Positions 9,067 to 17,818 of a stretch of DNA of 64,000 nt are shown here, one piece after another (the stretch's first letter is position 1; the number at the start of each line of letters is the position of its first letter). The notes beneath the pieces were generated by a model, which saw only the letters and a program-made list of their open reading frames with translations, made no database searches and was not told the DNA's origin. Source of the DNA: Gemmatimonas sp. UBA7669 (GTDB lineage Bacteria > Gemmatimonadota > Gemmatimonadetes > Gemmatimonadales > Gemmatimonadaceae); assembly GCF_002483225.1 (NCBI RefSeq), contig NZ_DLHL01000061.1, positions 1 through 64,000 on the forward strand, read 5' to 3'. The translations under genes and the position numbers were made by a program.

Positions 9067-9909
9067 ATGCCATCAGCACGTCGCCTCCGCTCCCGTCCCA
9101 GCACATCCCTCATCATTGCCACCTACAACTGGCCGTCAGCGCTGGATGTGGTGCTGCGCAGTGTACGCGCCCAGCGCGTGCTGCCCGATGAGGTGCTGAT
9201 TGCCGACGATGGATCGGGCGAGGCCACGCGACTGGTCATTGTGGCCCATCAGACGGACTTCCCCGTGCCACTCAAGCATGTGTGGCACGAGGACCGCGGG
9301 TTCCGTCTGGCCGCCATTCGCAATGAGGCGCTGCGTCAGGCGCAGGGCGACTATGTCCTGCAGGTGGACGGGGACATCGTGCTGCATCCCCGATTCGTGG
9401 AACAGCACATCAACCAGGCGCGACCGGGTCGCTACGTGCAGGGCAGCCGCTGCATGCTCAGTCGCGAGCGTACCGAACGCATGCTGCGCGAGCGCAATCC
9501 GCAGGTGCCGCTGTTTGGTCGTGGGCTCAAGAATCGATTGAATGCGTTGTATCTGCCGCTGCTGGCGCCGCTGGTGCGTGGGCCACGCGACCCCGATCGT
9601 CGCACGCGGGGTTGTCACATGGCGTTCTGGCGACAGGACCTGCTCATGGTGAACGGCTACGACGAACGCTTCGAAGGCTGGGGGCGTGAAGACAGTGAAC
9701 TCGCGGCTCGGCTCATTCATGCCGGCATACAGCGGCGCAATCACAAGTTCGGCGCCGTGGCCTATCACCTGTGGCATCCCGAAGCCACGCGCGCCGCGTT
9801 CCCCACCAATCACGCGATCTATCTCGAGACACTGGCCCGGCAGAGCCGGCGCTGCGCGGCGGGCATCACCCGACCAGCAGCGGCGCGGGATCTGCTGGTG
9901 GGTGTGTGA
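9067..9909 (+). CDS. GT2-family glycosyltransferase with GT27-like C-terminal region
   Basis: A 280-aa inverting GT-A fold glycosyltransferase. The N-terminus is SLIIATYNWPSALDVVLRS with DEVLIADDGSG, and the metal-binding DxD-like motif is QVDGDIVLHP (about residue 101). The C-terminal half has GCHMAFWRQDLLMVNGYDE and FEGWGREDSELAARLIHAG, which is the galactosyltransferase/chondroitin-polymerase-like acceptor region (Glyco_tranf_2 with a 7C domain). The trailing HLWHPEATRAAFPTNHAIY is common in LPS-modifying enzymes of this type. ATG at 9067. The acceptor is unknown; a role in surface glycan synthesis is inferred. Confidence 0.9.
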   Translation: MPSARRLRSRPSTSLIIATYNWPSALDVVLRSVRAQRVLPDEVLIADDGSGEATRLVIVAHQTDFPVPLKHVWHEDRGFRLAAIRNEALRQAQGDYVLQVDGDIVLHPRFVEQHINQARPGRYVQGSRCMLSRERTERMLRERNPQVPLFGRGLKNRLNALYLPLLAPLVRGPRDPDRRTRGCHMAFWRQDLLMVNGYDERFEGWGREDSELAARLIHAGIQRRNHKFGAVAYHLWHPEATRAAFPTNHAIYLETLARQSRRCAAGITRPAAARDLLVGV

Positions 9910-9959
9910 GTGGCAGGCAGTGCTCTGCGCACGCAGTGTCCTCTTGCCCCCCGCGTGAA

Positions 9960-10067
9960 CTGCTGACGGACTCGTCGCAGCTTTAGGGTCGGTGTTTCGG
10001 CAAGACCGTCAACAGCGCGTGAGCTGTTGACGATCTCGCCACAACACGAGGGCCGGTGTTCCGGCCA
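9960..10067. repeat. Two imperfect 44-nt direct repeats with a hairpin between
   Basis: Segments 9960-10003 and 10024-10067 share roughly three quarters of their bases, anchored by CTG(C/T)TGACG, CTCG(T/C)C and GG(T/C)CGGTGTT(T/C)CGGC. Between and into the second copy lies a 9-bp inverted repeat, CGTCAACAG (10007-10015) with CTGTTGACG (10024-10032), able to form a hairpin. It sits between two convergent genes, so it may act as a terminator, although no T-tract follows. Confidence 0.55.
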
Positions 10068-10074
10068 ATGCGGA

Positions 10075-10911
10075 CTATTGGGCCGAGTTGGGTCGCACCG
10101 TACCAGGCAGCGACAGCGTGCGGGACGCGATGTCGAACACGTCCACCACACAAAGCAGCGGGCTGTGCACACTCGCGTTCACACGGAGTGCCGCCGTCAC
10201 CCCATCGAACTGGAACGCGTCGGGAAATCCCACATCACGAAGCGGTACCGCCACCCGAATCGTACGCGCGTTGATTTGTGGTTCGTACCCCGGGCTGTCG
10301 ATGTAGAGCGGAAGCCCCGGCCAGGTGGACGGCAGTTTGGGAGTGGCCTCGCTCGCAATGTCCCGCACCTTGAGCGCGCCCGCACCACAGGCATCGTCCT
10401 TCACCAGCACGACCCAATGTGAATGCCACAGCAGGCCGTCGTTCTTCGGATCCCCATCGCCATTCTCGTCGTAGCGCGGGGTGTCGTCGAAATCGGGGTG
10501 TGCCGTGGCGGCCAGTGCCAGAATGCCGGACTTGGCCTCGAAGCCCACTGCCGCCGGGTCGAGCGAGGTGGGCCACACATATGAGAACACCGTGCTGCCG
10601 GCCAACTGACCGGTCGGCGTAGGCCGAGTGTTGCCGGCCGCTCCCGCCACGGTTTCGGAGAACACCAGCATGGTGCCTTCGCGCTTGACGGAGGTTTCCA
10701 CCACATCGAAGGGCGCCAGTGCGGCTCCTGTGAGTTGTTTGGATGTCGCGTCCCCCTTGGGAGAAGCAATGCGATCACCGGGGGCCGGCGTCAGGGCGCG
10801 AACGGCGCCCCCCACGGCGGCTACGGTCAGGGTGAGGGCGGCAAGGCCCAGCCCGGCACGGAGAAGACGAGCGCGGCGGGCCGGGAACAGCGATTCGGAA
10901 GCGTGAGACAT
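10075..10911 (-). CDS. Exported hypothetical protein under MarR control (inferred)
   Basis: A protein of about 278 aa with an N-terminal Arg-rich segment and a hydrophobic helix (GLGLAALTLTVAAVGGAV), so it is exported or membrane-anchored. The body is Gly/Asp/Pro-rich. It includes a DENGDGDPKND stretch that could bind Ca2+, then GLLWHSHWVVLVKDDACGAG, and near the C-terminus LLCVVDVFDIASRTLSLPG. I do not recognise the family. ATG at 10911 is preferred; a GTG at 10920 is possible. It is divergent from the MarR gene, and the shared intergenic region has a strong inverted repeat, so MarR repression of this gene is likely (inference). Confidence 0.75.
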   Translation of the reverse strand: MSHASESLFPARRARLLRAGLGLAALTLTVAAVGGAVRALTPAPGDRIASPKGDATSKQLTGAALAPFDVVETSVKREGTMLVFSETVAGAAGNTRPTPTGQLAGSTVFSYVWPTSLDPAAVGFEAKSGILALAATAHPDFDDTPRYDENGDGDPKNDGLLWHSHWVVLVKDDACGAGALKVRDIASEATPKLPSTWPGLPLYIDSPGYEPQINARTIRVAVPLRDVGFPDAFQFDGVTAALRVNASVHSPLLCVVDVFDIASRTLSLPGTVRPNSAQ

Positions 10912-10922
10912 GATGATCACCG

Positions 10923-10979
10923 AAAGTTAGGAGTCCGAAGCAAGTGCCGGGTGGCAAAATCCTAAGGACTCCTTACTTT
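10923..10979. promoter_or_regulatory. Inverted-repeat operator between divergent marR and exported-protein genes
   Basis: AAAGTTAGGAGTCC (10923-10936) and GGACTCCTTACTTT (10966-10979) are inverted copies with one mismatch, 29 bp apart. Inside lies TCCTAAGGA (10960-10968), itself a palindrome sharing the same half-site. This suits two dimers of the neighbouring MarR protein controlling both divergent promoters, with no other regulator nearby. Confidence 0.65.
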
Positions 10980-11029
10980 TATGTCAATCCCCGCGTTTGA
11001 GCGTCGGCAGCCACCATGATCACCACCGC

Positions 11030-11689
11030 ATGCCCCAAGAATTCACGTCCTCCGTCGACACGCTGGTGCCCCAGGTCGGGGCCGGCCTTTTCAAATTGGG
11101 CCTCGCGCTGCGCACTCACGCGTGGCGGGACAATGGGCCGCGCGGTCTCACGCCCACGCAGGCTCAGGTGCTGGCGCTGCTGCTATCGCGGGAGACCGCG
11201 CTACGACTGTCCGTCATTGCCGATGGGCTCGCGGTGACGCTGCCCACGGCCAGCGACGCGGTGAAAGCGCTGGTGGCCAAGGGACTCGTCAGCAAGACCT
11301 CGGCGCCGGAAGACCGCCGTGCAGTGGCCATCGCGCTTACGGAGGCCGGACGCGAAGCGGCTCGTCTGGGCGCCGACGGCCCCGAGTTCGTGGCTGCCGT
11401 GGTCGAGGCCCTGAGCCCGGACGAGCAGGCGGTCTTCATGCGCTCGCTCGTGAAGATGGTGCGTACCCTGCAAGAGCGTGGAGACATTGCGCCAGCGCGT
11501 GTCTGCGTCAGTTGCCGCTTCTTTCGGCCCTACGCGCACGGAATCAACGCGGACGCGCCGCATCACTGCGCCTTTGTTGATCAGCCGTTCGGAGACCGGG
11601 AGTTGCGCATTGACTGCGGGGATCATGTGGCCGAGGAGGACGCCGTGGCGGCGCAGCGCTATCGCGTGTTCGAGGGCAAGGGGAACTGA
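11030..11689 (+). CDS. MarR-family regulator with Cys/His-rich C-terminal extension
   Basis: About 219 aa. The winged helix-turn-helix spans roughly residues 40-115: LTPTQAQVLALLLS, LSVIADGLAVTLPTASDAVKALV (recognition helix), and the wing DRRAVAIALTEAGREAA. MarR proteins usually end soon after their dimer helices. This one carries about 60 extra residues with CVSC, then HHC, then C and H (CVSC-x17-HHC-x15-C), which could bind a metal or form redox-active disulfides. The upstream TTG at 10997 would add 11 residues; the ATG at 11030 is preferred, although neither has a clear Shine-Dalgarno. It probably represses itself and the divergent exported protein through the palindromes at 10923-10979. 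The effector (metal, oxidant, small molecule) is unknown. Confidence 0.85.
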   Translation: MPQEFTSSVDTLVPQVGAGLFKLGLALRTHAWRDNGPRGLTPTQAQVLALLLSRETALRLSVIADGLAVTLPTASDAVKALVAKGLVSKTSAPEDRRAVAIALTEAGREAARLGADGPEFVAAVVEALSPDEQAVFMRSLVKMVRTLQERGDIAPARVCVSCRFFRPYAHGINADAPHHCAFVDQPFGDRELRIDCGDHVAEEDAVAAQRYRVFEGKGN

Positions 11690-11752
11690 CGCTGTGATCC
11701 GCGACCAGGCAGTTCAACCTCGACCGCCCTCCATGGGCCTTCGCTGGCGCAA

Positions 11753-11791
11753 ACAAAAACCCCCCGCCGCGACCGAAGTCACGGCGGGGGT
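11753..11791 (-). terminator. Rho-independent terminator of the tRNA operon
   Basis: On the minus strand a stem of about 10 GC-rich pairs (ccccgccg/cggcgggg) is followed by a T-rich run (gtttttgttt), directly downstream of tRNA-Pro. Confidence 0.85.
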
Positions 11792-11808
11792 TCTCTATAT
11801 TCTCTCAG

Positions 11809-11882
11809 TCGGGGCGACTGGATTTGAACCAGCGACCTCCTGCTCCCGAAGCAGGCGCTCTACCGGGCTAAGCTACGCCCCG
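11809..11882 (-). tRNA. tRNA-Pro (anticodon CGG)
   Basis: Full cloverleaf on the minus strand: acceptor CGGGGCG/CGCCCCG with the C1-G72 pair typical of bacterial tRNA-Pro, U8, anticodon stem CCTGC/GCAGG with loop TTCGGGA giving CGG, and T-loop TTCAAAT. CCA is not encoded. It is last in the five-tRNA operon. Confidence 0.95.
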
Positions 11883-11912
11883 TGCAACTCTCTGGTGTAA
11901 CACCCTGCGAAA

Positions 11913-11986
11913 TGCGCCTGGAAGGACTCGAACCTCCAACCTTCTGATCCGTAGTCAGATGCTCTATCCAATTGAGCTACAGGCGC
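11913..11986 (-). tRNA. tRNA-Arg (anticodon ACG)
   Basis: Acceptor GCGCCTG pairs with CAGGCGC, discriminator A. The anticodon stem TCTGA/TCAGA encloses loop CTACGGA, giving ACG (A34 expected to be edited to inosine). T-arm GGAGGTTCGAGTCC. No encoded CCA. Confidence 0.95.
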
Positions 11987-12101
11987 AACGAACACCGCAC
12001 CAGCGAACTGCACCCTCGCCCGAAGACGGGGGACCGACAACCTAGTGGGTCGGGGCGTTGCACGCTACTGCCGTGCTACCACCTTGGCCACCTGAACAAC
12101 A

Positions 12102-12175
12102 TGGGTCGTACAAGACTCGAACTTGTGACCTCCACGATGTCAACGTGGCGCTCTAACCAACTGAGCTAACGACCC
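12102..12175 (-). tRNA. tRNA-Val (anticodon GAC)
   Basis: Acceptor GGGTCGT with ACGACCC, discriminator A. The anticodon stem CCACG/CGTGG encloses loop TTGACAT, giving GAC. D-loop AGTTGGTTAGA and T-loop TTCGAGT are normal. Confidence 0.95.
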
Positions 12176-12214
12176 GGACATCGAACTGCTCCGACCCGAA
12201 GGCCGGCCCAACAG

Positions 12215-12287
12215 AGCGGGAAACGGGACTCGAACCCGCGACCCCAACCTTGGCAAGGTTGTGCTCTACCAACTGAGCTATTCCCGC
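12215..12287 (-). tRNA. tRNA-Gly (anticodon GCC)
   Basis: Acceptor GCGGGAA with TTCCCGC, discriminator T, as in most bacterial tRNA-Gly. The anticodon stem CAACC/GGTTG encloses loop TTGCCAA, giving GCC. Confidence 0.95.
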
Positions 12288-12411
12288 AACACGGCCAACC
12301 GCACCGTGAACCACTCTGGACAACAAAACCGCTGCCCCACCGGCAACCCCCGCCGGATGGGACCCGTGCACGCAGACGATGTCGGGGGACAACGTGGCTG
12401 CTGACCGGGGA

Positions 12412-12484
<73 letters not shown>

Positions 12485-12833
12485 GGCCGCAGAACCCTCT
12501 TTCCGGACGCCGGGAAGGCGTCGCGTCACCAAGGGTCTCAGGAACCGCGCAGTCTAGTCGGGTGTATGTCTGGCGTCAAGCTGGCCCCACAAAACGTACT
12601 GGCGAACGGCCGCCGATGGCGTATCTTGCATGGCTCCCCCCCATGTGCGCGACCCGGCGGCTCGCAGTTCACCACCGCGTCCGAACGGATCCCGCGCCCT
12701 CGGCGTAGGGGAGGGAGCGGCGCCGATGACTGGCTGCCGTTTCCGGATCAGGCTCCGGCCTGAACCCAGTACCACGCAGCATCGTCATCTCTCTTTCGGG
12801 ACGCGGTTCGGTCCCAAGGTCTCATACGCACAC
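12485..12833. other. Intergenic region between tRNA operon and sigma factor gene
   Basis: This 349-bp stretch holds the minus-strand tRNA promoter at its left end and must contain the sigma-factor promoter and 5' leader. No convincing -35/-10 pair for the plus strand was found. The in-frame codons upstream of the sigma ATG are Pro/Arg-rich and do not look like protein. Confidence 0.5.
12551..12579 (-). promoter_or_regulatory. Sigma-70-type promoter of the five-tRNA operon
   Basis: On the minus strand TTGACG (12574-12579) and TAGACT (12551-12556) are separated by exactly 17 bp, giving transcription start near 12543, about 60 nt before tRNA-Ala. The TTGACG-17-TAGACT match shows that the organism uses classical -35/-10 elements. 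Confidence 0.8.
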
Positions 12834-13721
12834 ATGACTGAAGTCAAGCGGAAGCGCCGTCGTGCGGCACCCGCGGGCATCGCGCCCAGCGAGCCCGAGC
12901 GCGATATCCTCGACCAGTACCTCTACGAGGTCTCCACCTATCCGCTGCTCAAGGCCGCGGAGGAAATCGAGCTCGCCAAGAAGATCCGTGCCGGCGACCA
13001 GGACGCGCTGCAGGAGCTCGTCAAACGCAACCTCCGCTTCGTCATCTCCGTCGCCAAGAAGTACCAGAACCGCGGCCTGCCGCTCATCGACCTCATCGGC
13101 GAAGGCAACGTGGGGCTGCTCACGGCTGCCCGCAAATTCGATCCCGATCAGGGCGTGAAGTTCATCTCCTACGCCGTGTGGTGGATCCGTCAGGCCATCC
13201 TGTCGTCGCTCGCGCGCCAGGGCCGCACCGTGCGCGTGCCGCTCAACCGCACCGCCGATCTCTCGCGCATCATCAAGGCCTCGGAAATCCTGCGCCAGAA
13301 GCTCCGCCGCGAGCCCTCGCCTGAAGAACTCGCACAGGTCACTGGCCTCTCGGTGGACGTGGTGCAGTCGCTGGCGGCGCTCAACACCGGCGACGTGCGT
13401 CTCGACGCGCCCATGGACCCGGACGGCGATCGCTCGCTCATCGAGCGCTTCGTGGCCGACGAGATGCCCGACACCGAGGAGGAAGCCATGAACCGCTTCC
13501 TCACTGACGAAATCGAGCAGGCCCTCGGCACGCTGCCGCCCCGCGACGCCAAGGTGCTGCGCCTCTACTTCGGACTCGAAGGCGGCCGCGAGCACACGCT
13601 CGAAGAAATCGGCTCCATGCTCGGCGTCACGCGCGAGCGGGTCCGCCAGCTCCGCGACCGCGCCCTCAAGCGCCTCCGAGAGGGCGACGTCGGGCGGGCA
13701 CTCAGCAGTTTTGCGGCCTGA
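12834..13721 (+). CDS. RpoD/SigA-type sigma-70 factor, short form
   Basis: A 295-aa RNA polymerase sigma factor. Region 1.2 is ILDQYLYEVSTYPLLKAAEE. Region 2 includes NLRFVISVAKKYQNRG, LIDLIGEGNVGLLTAARKFD and the -10-reading FISYAVWWIRQAI. Region 3 follows (RREPSPEELAQVTGLS). Region 4 has LRLYFGLEGGREHTLEEIGSMLGVTRERVRQL, the -35-reading HTH, split here by description only. It lacks region 1.1 and the large non-conserved insert of proteobacterial RpoD, as in the short primary sigma factors of Bacteroidota and relatives. A group-2 alternative sigma cannot be excluded, but the sequence is very SigA-like. I chose ATG at 12834 because conserved sequence begins there (MTEVKRKRRR). Confidence 0.9.
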   Translation: MTEVKRKRRRAAPAGIAPSEPERDILDQYLYEVSTYPLLKAAEEIELAKKIRAGDQDALQELVKRNLRFVISVAKKYQNRGLPLIDLIGEGNVGLLTAARKFDPDQGVKFISYAVWWIRQAILSSLARQGRTVRVPLNRTADLSRIIKASEILRQKLRREPSPEELAQVTGLSVDVVQSLAALNTGDVRLDAPMDPDGDRSLIERFVADEMPDTEEEAMNRFLTDEIEQALGTLPPRDAKVLRLYFGLEGGREHTLEEIGSMLGVTRERVRQLRDRALKRLREGDVGRALSSFAA

Positions 13722-13736
13722 CCGACCCCGGGTCGG

Positions 13737-13800
13737 ACTCACAACTCGGAACTCCAACTCAGAACCCGAAACTGATCAGTTTCGGGTTTTGTGTTTGGGT
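13737..13800 (+). terminator. Palindromic 3' hairpin of the sigma factor gene (repeat family B, copy 1)
   Basis: A perfect 26-nt palindrome centred on the GATC at 13775-13778 (arms 13763-13788, each AACCCGAAACTGA-type) is followed by TTGTGTTT, as in an intrinsic terminator. It is preceded by short direct units (aactcggaactc, aactcagaacc). The same core GAAACTGATCAGTT recurs downstream of the AraC-like gene at about 15975. Confidence 0.65.
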
Positions 13801-13862
13801 AAACGGTTCAAGGTCTTCCCGGCCCTGTCGAATATCCGCCTCGGCATTAGATTTGTGATGCG

Positions 13863-14636
13863 ATGATCGAGCTCAAGAACGTCCACAAGGCTTTTGGCCC
13901 CAAGCAGGTGCTCCGCGGCTTCACCCTCACGGTCAACGAGGGCGAAACCATGGTCATCATCGGCTATTCGGGTACCGGCAAGTCCGTGGCCATCAAGCAC
14001 ATCGTGGGCCTGCTCGAGCCCGACGAGGGCGAGGTGTGGGTGGACGGTCAGCGCGTCGATCAATTGTCGCGCAAGGCGCTCTACGCATTGCGCGGCCGTA
14101 TTGGCTACGTGTTCCAGTTCGCCGCCCTGTTCGACTCCATGACCATCGGCGAAAACGTGGCCATGGGCCTGCGCAAACAGGGGCAACTCAGCGAGGCGGA
14201 AATCCGCACGCGTGTCGACGAGGCGCTGGACCTCGTCGACCTGCCCGATGTGCAGCAGCGCATGCCCGCTGAACTCTCCGGCGGCATGCGCAAGCGCGTG
14301 GGCATCGCGCGCGCCATCGCGCTGCGCCCCAAGTACATCCTCTACGACGAGCCCACCACCGGTCTCGACCCCGTCACCTCGGCCACCATCGATGCGCTCA
14401 TGGTGCGCATGCGGGAGCACCTGGGCGTCACGGGCATCGTCATCACGCATGACATGCGCAGCGCCTACACCGTGGGCACGCGCATTGCCATGCTGTACGA
14501 GGGTCAGGTGCGGCAGGTGGGCACGGTGGAGGAAATTCAGCGCAGCACCGACCCGCTCGTGCGGCAGTTCATCGAGGGGCGCGCCACGGTGGACGGTGAG
14601 GCGCCCCTCATTGGAGTGGGCGGGTCGACGCGGTGA
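13863..14636 (+). CDS. MlaF-type phospholipid-transport ABC ATPase
   Basis: A 257-aa ABC ATPase. Walker A is GYSGTGKS, the signature LSGGMRKRVGIARAIA, Walker B ILYDEPTTGLDP, and the switch histidine is in ITHDM. The GMRKRVGIARA form of the signature and the overall length are characteristic of MlaF/Ttg2A, the ATPase of MlaFEDB-type lipid importers. The MlaE permease and MCE-domain MlaD are not beside it, so partner genes must lie elsewhere. The following Nudix gene overlaps it by 4 nt (GTGA), so expression is coupled. Confidence 0.88.
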   Translation: MIELKNVHKAFGPKQVLRGFTLTVNEGETMVIIGYSGTGKSVAIKHIVGLLEPDEGEVWVDGQRVDQLSRKALYALRGRIGYVFQFAALFDSMTIGENVAMGLRKQGQLSEAEIRTRVDEALDLVDLPDVQQRMPAELSGGMRKRVGIARAIALRPKYILYDEPTTGLDPVTSATIDALMVRMREHLGVTGIVITHDMRSAYTVGTRIAMLYEGQVRQVGTVEEIQRSTDPLVRQFIEGRATVDGEAPLIGVGGSTR

Positions 14637-15130
14637 GTGCCGGCGCCCGCGATCCCCGCAAGCGTTCGTCGCGAGCGAAGCTGGAGACATCGGCGGGCGG
14701 CGTCGTGTATCGCATGGAGCAGGGCGAGCCCCTGTTCCTGCTCATCCGTGACAGTTATCGCAACTGGGGCTTCCCCAAGGGCCATCTCGAGTCCGAGGAA
14801 GCGCCCGACACGGCGGCGCTGCGCGAGGTGCGTGAAGAAACCGGCATCGACGATGTTGTGCTCGATGGCGAGATCGACACCATCGACTGGTTCTTCCGCT
14901 TCCGCGGGACGCTGGTGCACAAGGTGTGTCACTTCTTCCTCATGCACACCGAGAGCGAGGCCACCACGCCGCAGCGCGCCGAGGGCATCACCGCCTGTCG
15001 CTGGGCGCGTTTCGACGAGGCCACGCAACTGGTGTCGTATGCCAACGCGCGCGACGTGCTGCTGCGTGCGAACGCCATGGTGCAGGGCGTCGATCTCTCA
15101 CTCGATCCGGCCGAAGGGCCGCGTCGCTAG
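14633..15130 (+). CDS. Nudix hydrolase
   Basis: A 165-aa Nudix-fold pyrophosphohydrolase. The Nudix box is complete: G-x5-E (GHLESEE), then the x7 spacer and REVREETGI. The N-terminal SAGGVVYRMEQGEPLFLLI and DWFFRFRGTLVHKVCHFFLM resemble bacterial Ap4A/diadenosine-polyphosphate hydrolases, but the substrate cannot be assigned. GTG start at 14633 overlaps the mlaF stop, and the 3' end touches the next GTG, making a tight three-gene unit. Confidence 0.9.
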   Translation: MSAGARDPRKRSSRAKLETSAGGVVYRMEQGEPLFLLIRDSYRNWGFPKGHLESEEAPDTAALREVREETGIDDVVLDGEIDTIDWFFRFRGTLVHKVCHFFLMHTESEATTPQRAEGITACRWARFDEATQLVSYANARDVLLRANAMVQGVDLSLDPAEGPRR

Positions 15131-15984
15131 TGGCCACGAGCGCGCGGGCCAGTGAGGCCCATGTGGGCTTGTCCATTGTGGCGCTCACCAAACGTGAGCG
15201 CGCGCGGGCGCTGGTGCGCGGCGCATTTCCGCGTCGTCGCGCGCATGTGGTGAGCGCGCGCCAGGCCAGCGACATCGAAGCCCTGCTCATCAAGGAAGTG
15301 GTGGACGCGGTCATCATCGACGCGGGCGCCGGTGACGACGCGCAGCGACTCATGGCGCGCGCCGAGGAGTTCGAAAGCATTCCCTTCGTACTCATCACCA
15401 CCATGTTGCCGAGCGACGGGCCGCTTATTGCGCGCGCGGCAGAGTGTGGGGTGGCGGAGGTGCTGGCCGAAGGCGTCGACGACGCAGTGGCGCGCGACCT
15501 GATTACGCGCCGCGCGTTCAGCACACGCTTCGAGCGCGCGCTCAGCAGTCCCCCCCCGCAACTGCATCTCGAAACACCACTGCAGATTCAGGTCTGGCAG
15601 AGCGTGGTGCGCCGCGCCGGACGCCCGGTGCGCACCGACCAGTTGGCGCGAGAGCTCGGGGTGTCGCGCGAGCATCTCTCGCGCAGCTTCGCGGTGGGGC
15701 AGGCACCCACGCTCAAGAAGGTCATTGATCTGGTCCGCGTGCTGGCGGCGGCCGAACTGTCCAAGAATGCGGGCTTTGACGTGCGGGATGTGGCGGAGGT
15801 GCTGGGCTTTGCCAGCTCCTCGCACCTGTCCAGCACCACCCAGCGCCTGGTGGGCGCCAAGGCGTCGAGTCTCAGCCGGCTCCGCAGCATGGACTTGCTG
15901 GAGCGGTTCACCCGATACGCGGCCGTACCGGACGAGGTGGCGGAAACTCAGAACCCGGAACTCGAACCCACAACTCGAAACTGA
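15130..15984 (+). CDS. AraC-type HTH regulator with receiver-like N-terminal domain
   Basis: About 284 aa. The first ~130 residues look like a response-regulator fold: alternating VGLSIVALTKRERARALV, VVDAVIIDAGAGDDA, FVLITTMLP, CGVAEVLAEG. A single Asp is near the usual phosphoacceptor place (VIIDAG), but the acidic pocket is unclear. A C-terminal AraC-like helix-turn-helix follows, with TDQLARELGVSREHLSRSF and DVRDVAEVLGFASSSHLSSTTQRLVG. The GTG at 15130 overlaps the Nudix stop. The last ~16 residues (ETQNPELEPTTRN region) are encoded by the downstream hairpin repeat, whose TGATCAG centre provides the stop. Target genes are unknown. Confidence 0.78.
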   Translation: MATSARASEAHVGLSIVALTKRERARALVRGAFPRRRAHVVSARQASDIEALLIKEVVDAVIIDAGAGDDAQRLMARAEEFESIPFVLITTMLPSDGPLIARAAECGVAEVLAEGVDDAVARDLITRRAFSTRFERALSSPPPQLHLETPLQIQVWQSVVRRAGRPVRTDQLARELGVSREHLSRSFAVGQAPTLKKVIDLVRVLAAAELSKNAGFDVRDVAEVLGFASSSHLSSTTQRLVGAKASSLSRLRSMDLLERFTRYAAVPDEVAETQNPELEPTTRN

Positions 15985-16125
15985 TCAGTTCCGGGTTGTG
16001 AGTTAGGGTTCCGGGTCGTAAGTCACTCGTAACTCACGACTTGAACTCAAAAACCAAAGCTCCCCGAACCCTGAGGTCCGGTCAGCTTTGAGCCGTGAGT
16101 TCAAGTTTTGAGTCCTGAGTTACCC
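15947..16125. repeat. Hairpin-rich modular repeat after the AraC-like gene (repeat family B, copy 2)
   Basis: It starts with aactcagaacccggaactc inside the gene end, then GAAACTGATCAGTTCCGGGTT (shared with 13769-13788). Further out, mirrored modules such as actcacgacttgaactcaaaa (about 16035-16055) face ccgtgagttcaagttttgagt (about 16092-16112). Many short inverted copies of ACTCA/TGAGT and CCGGGT/ACCCGG make it highly foldable. It separates the regulator from the atp promoter. Confidence 0.6.
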
Positions 16126-16169
16126 CCAGCCCCAGCGCGAGTCCGATTCGCCCTTCCCCCCTCACCCCC

Positions 16170-16189
16170 CTTGTGATAATTTTCACAAG
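16170..16189. promoter_or_regulatory. TGTGA-N6-TCACA operator overlapping the atp promoter (CRP/FNR- or Rex-like)
   Basis: TTGTGATAATTTTCACAA at 16171-16188 is an inverted repeat 43 bp before the atpA ATG. It differs by one base from the Rex consensus TTGTGAAWWWWTTCACAA and equally fits the CRP-family consensus TGTGA-N6-TCACA. GATAAT inside could be the -10 element, so binding would block or position polymerase. Confidence 0.6.
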
Positions 16190-16231
16190 CTGTTCCCTAA
16201 CCGTTACCACTGCCAATTACCGCCCTGCATC

Positions 16232-17803
<1,572 letters not shown>

Positions 17804-17818
17804 GGGGCGAACGCCACC

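Noticed and set aside
12630..12833. 68-residue N-terminal extension of the sigma factor
   Set aside because: Pro/Arg/Ser-rich, no region 1.1 similarity; conserved sequence begins at the ATG at 12834.
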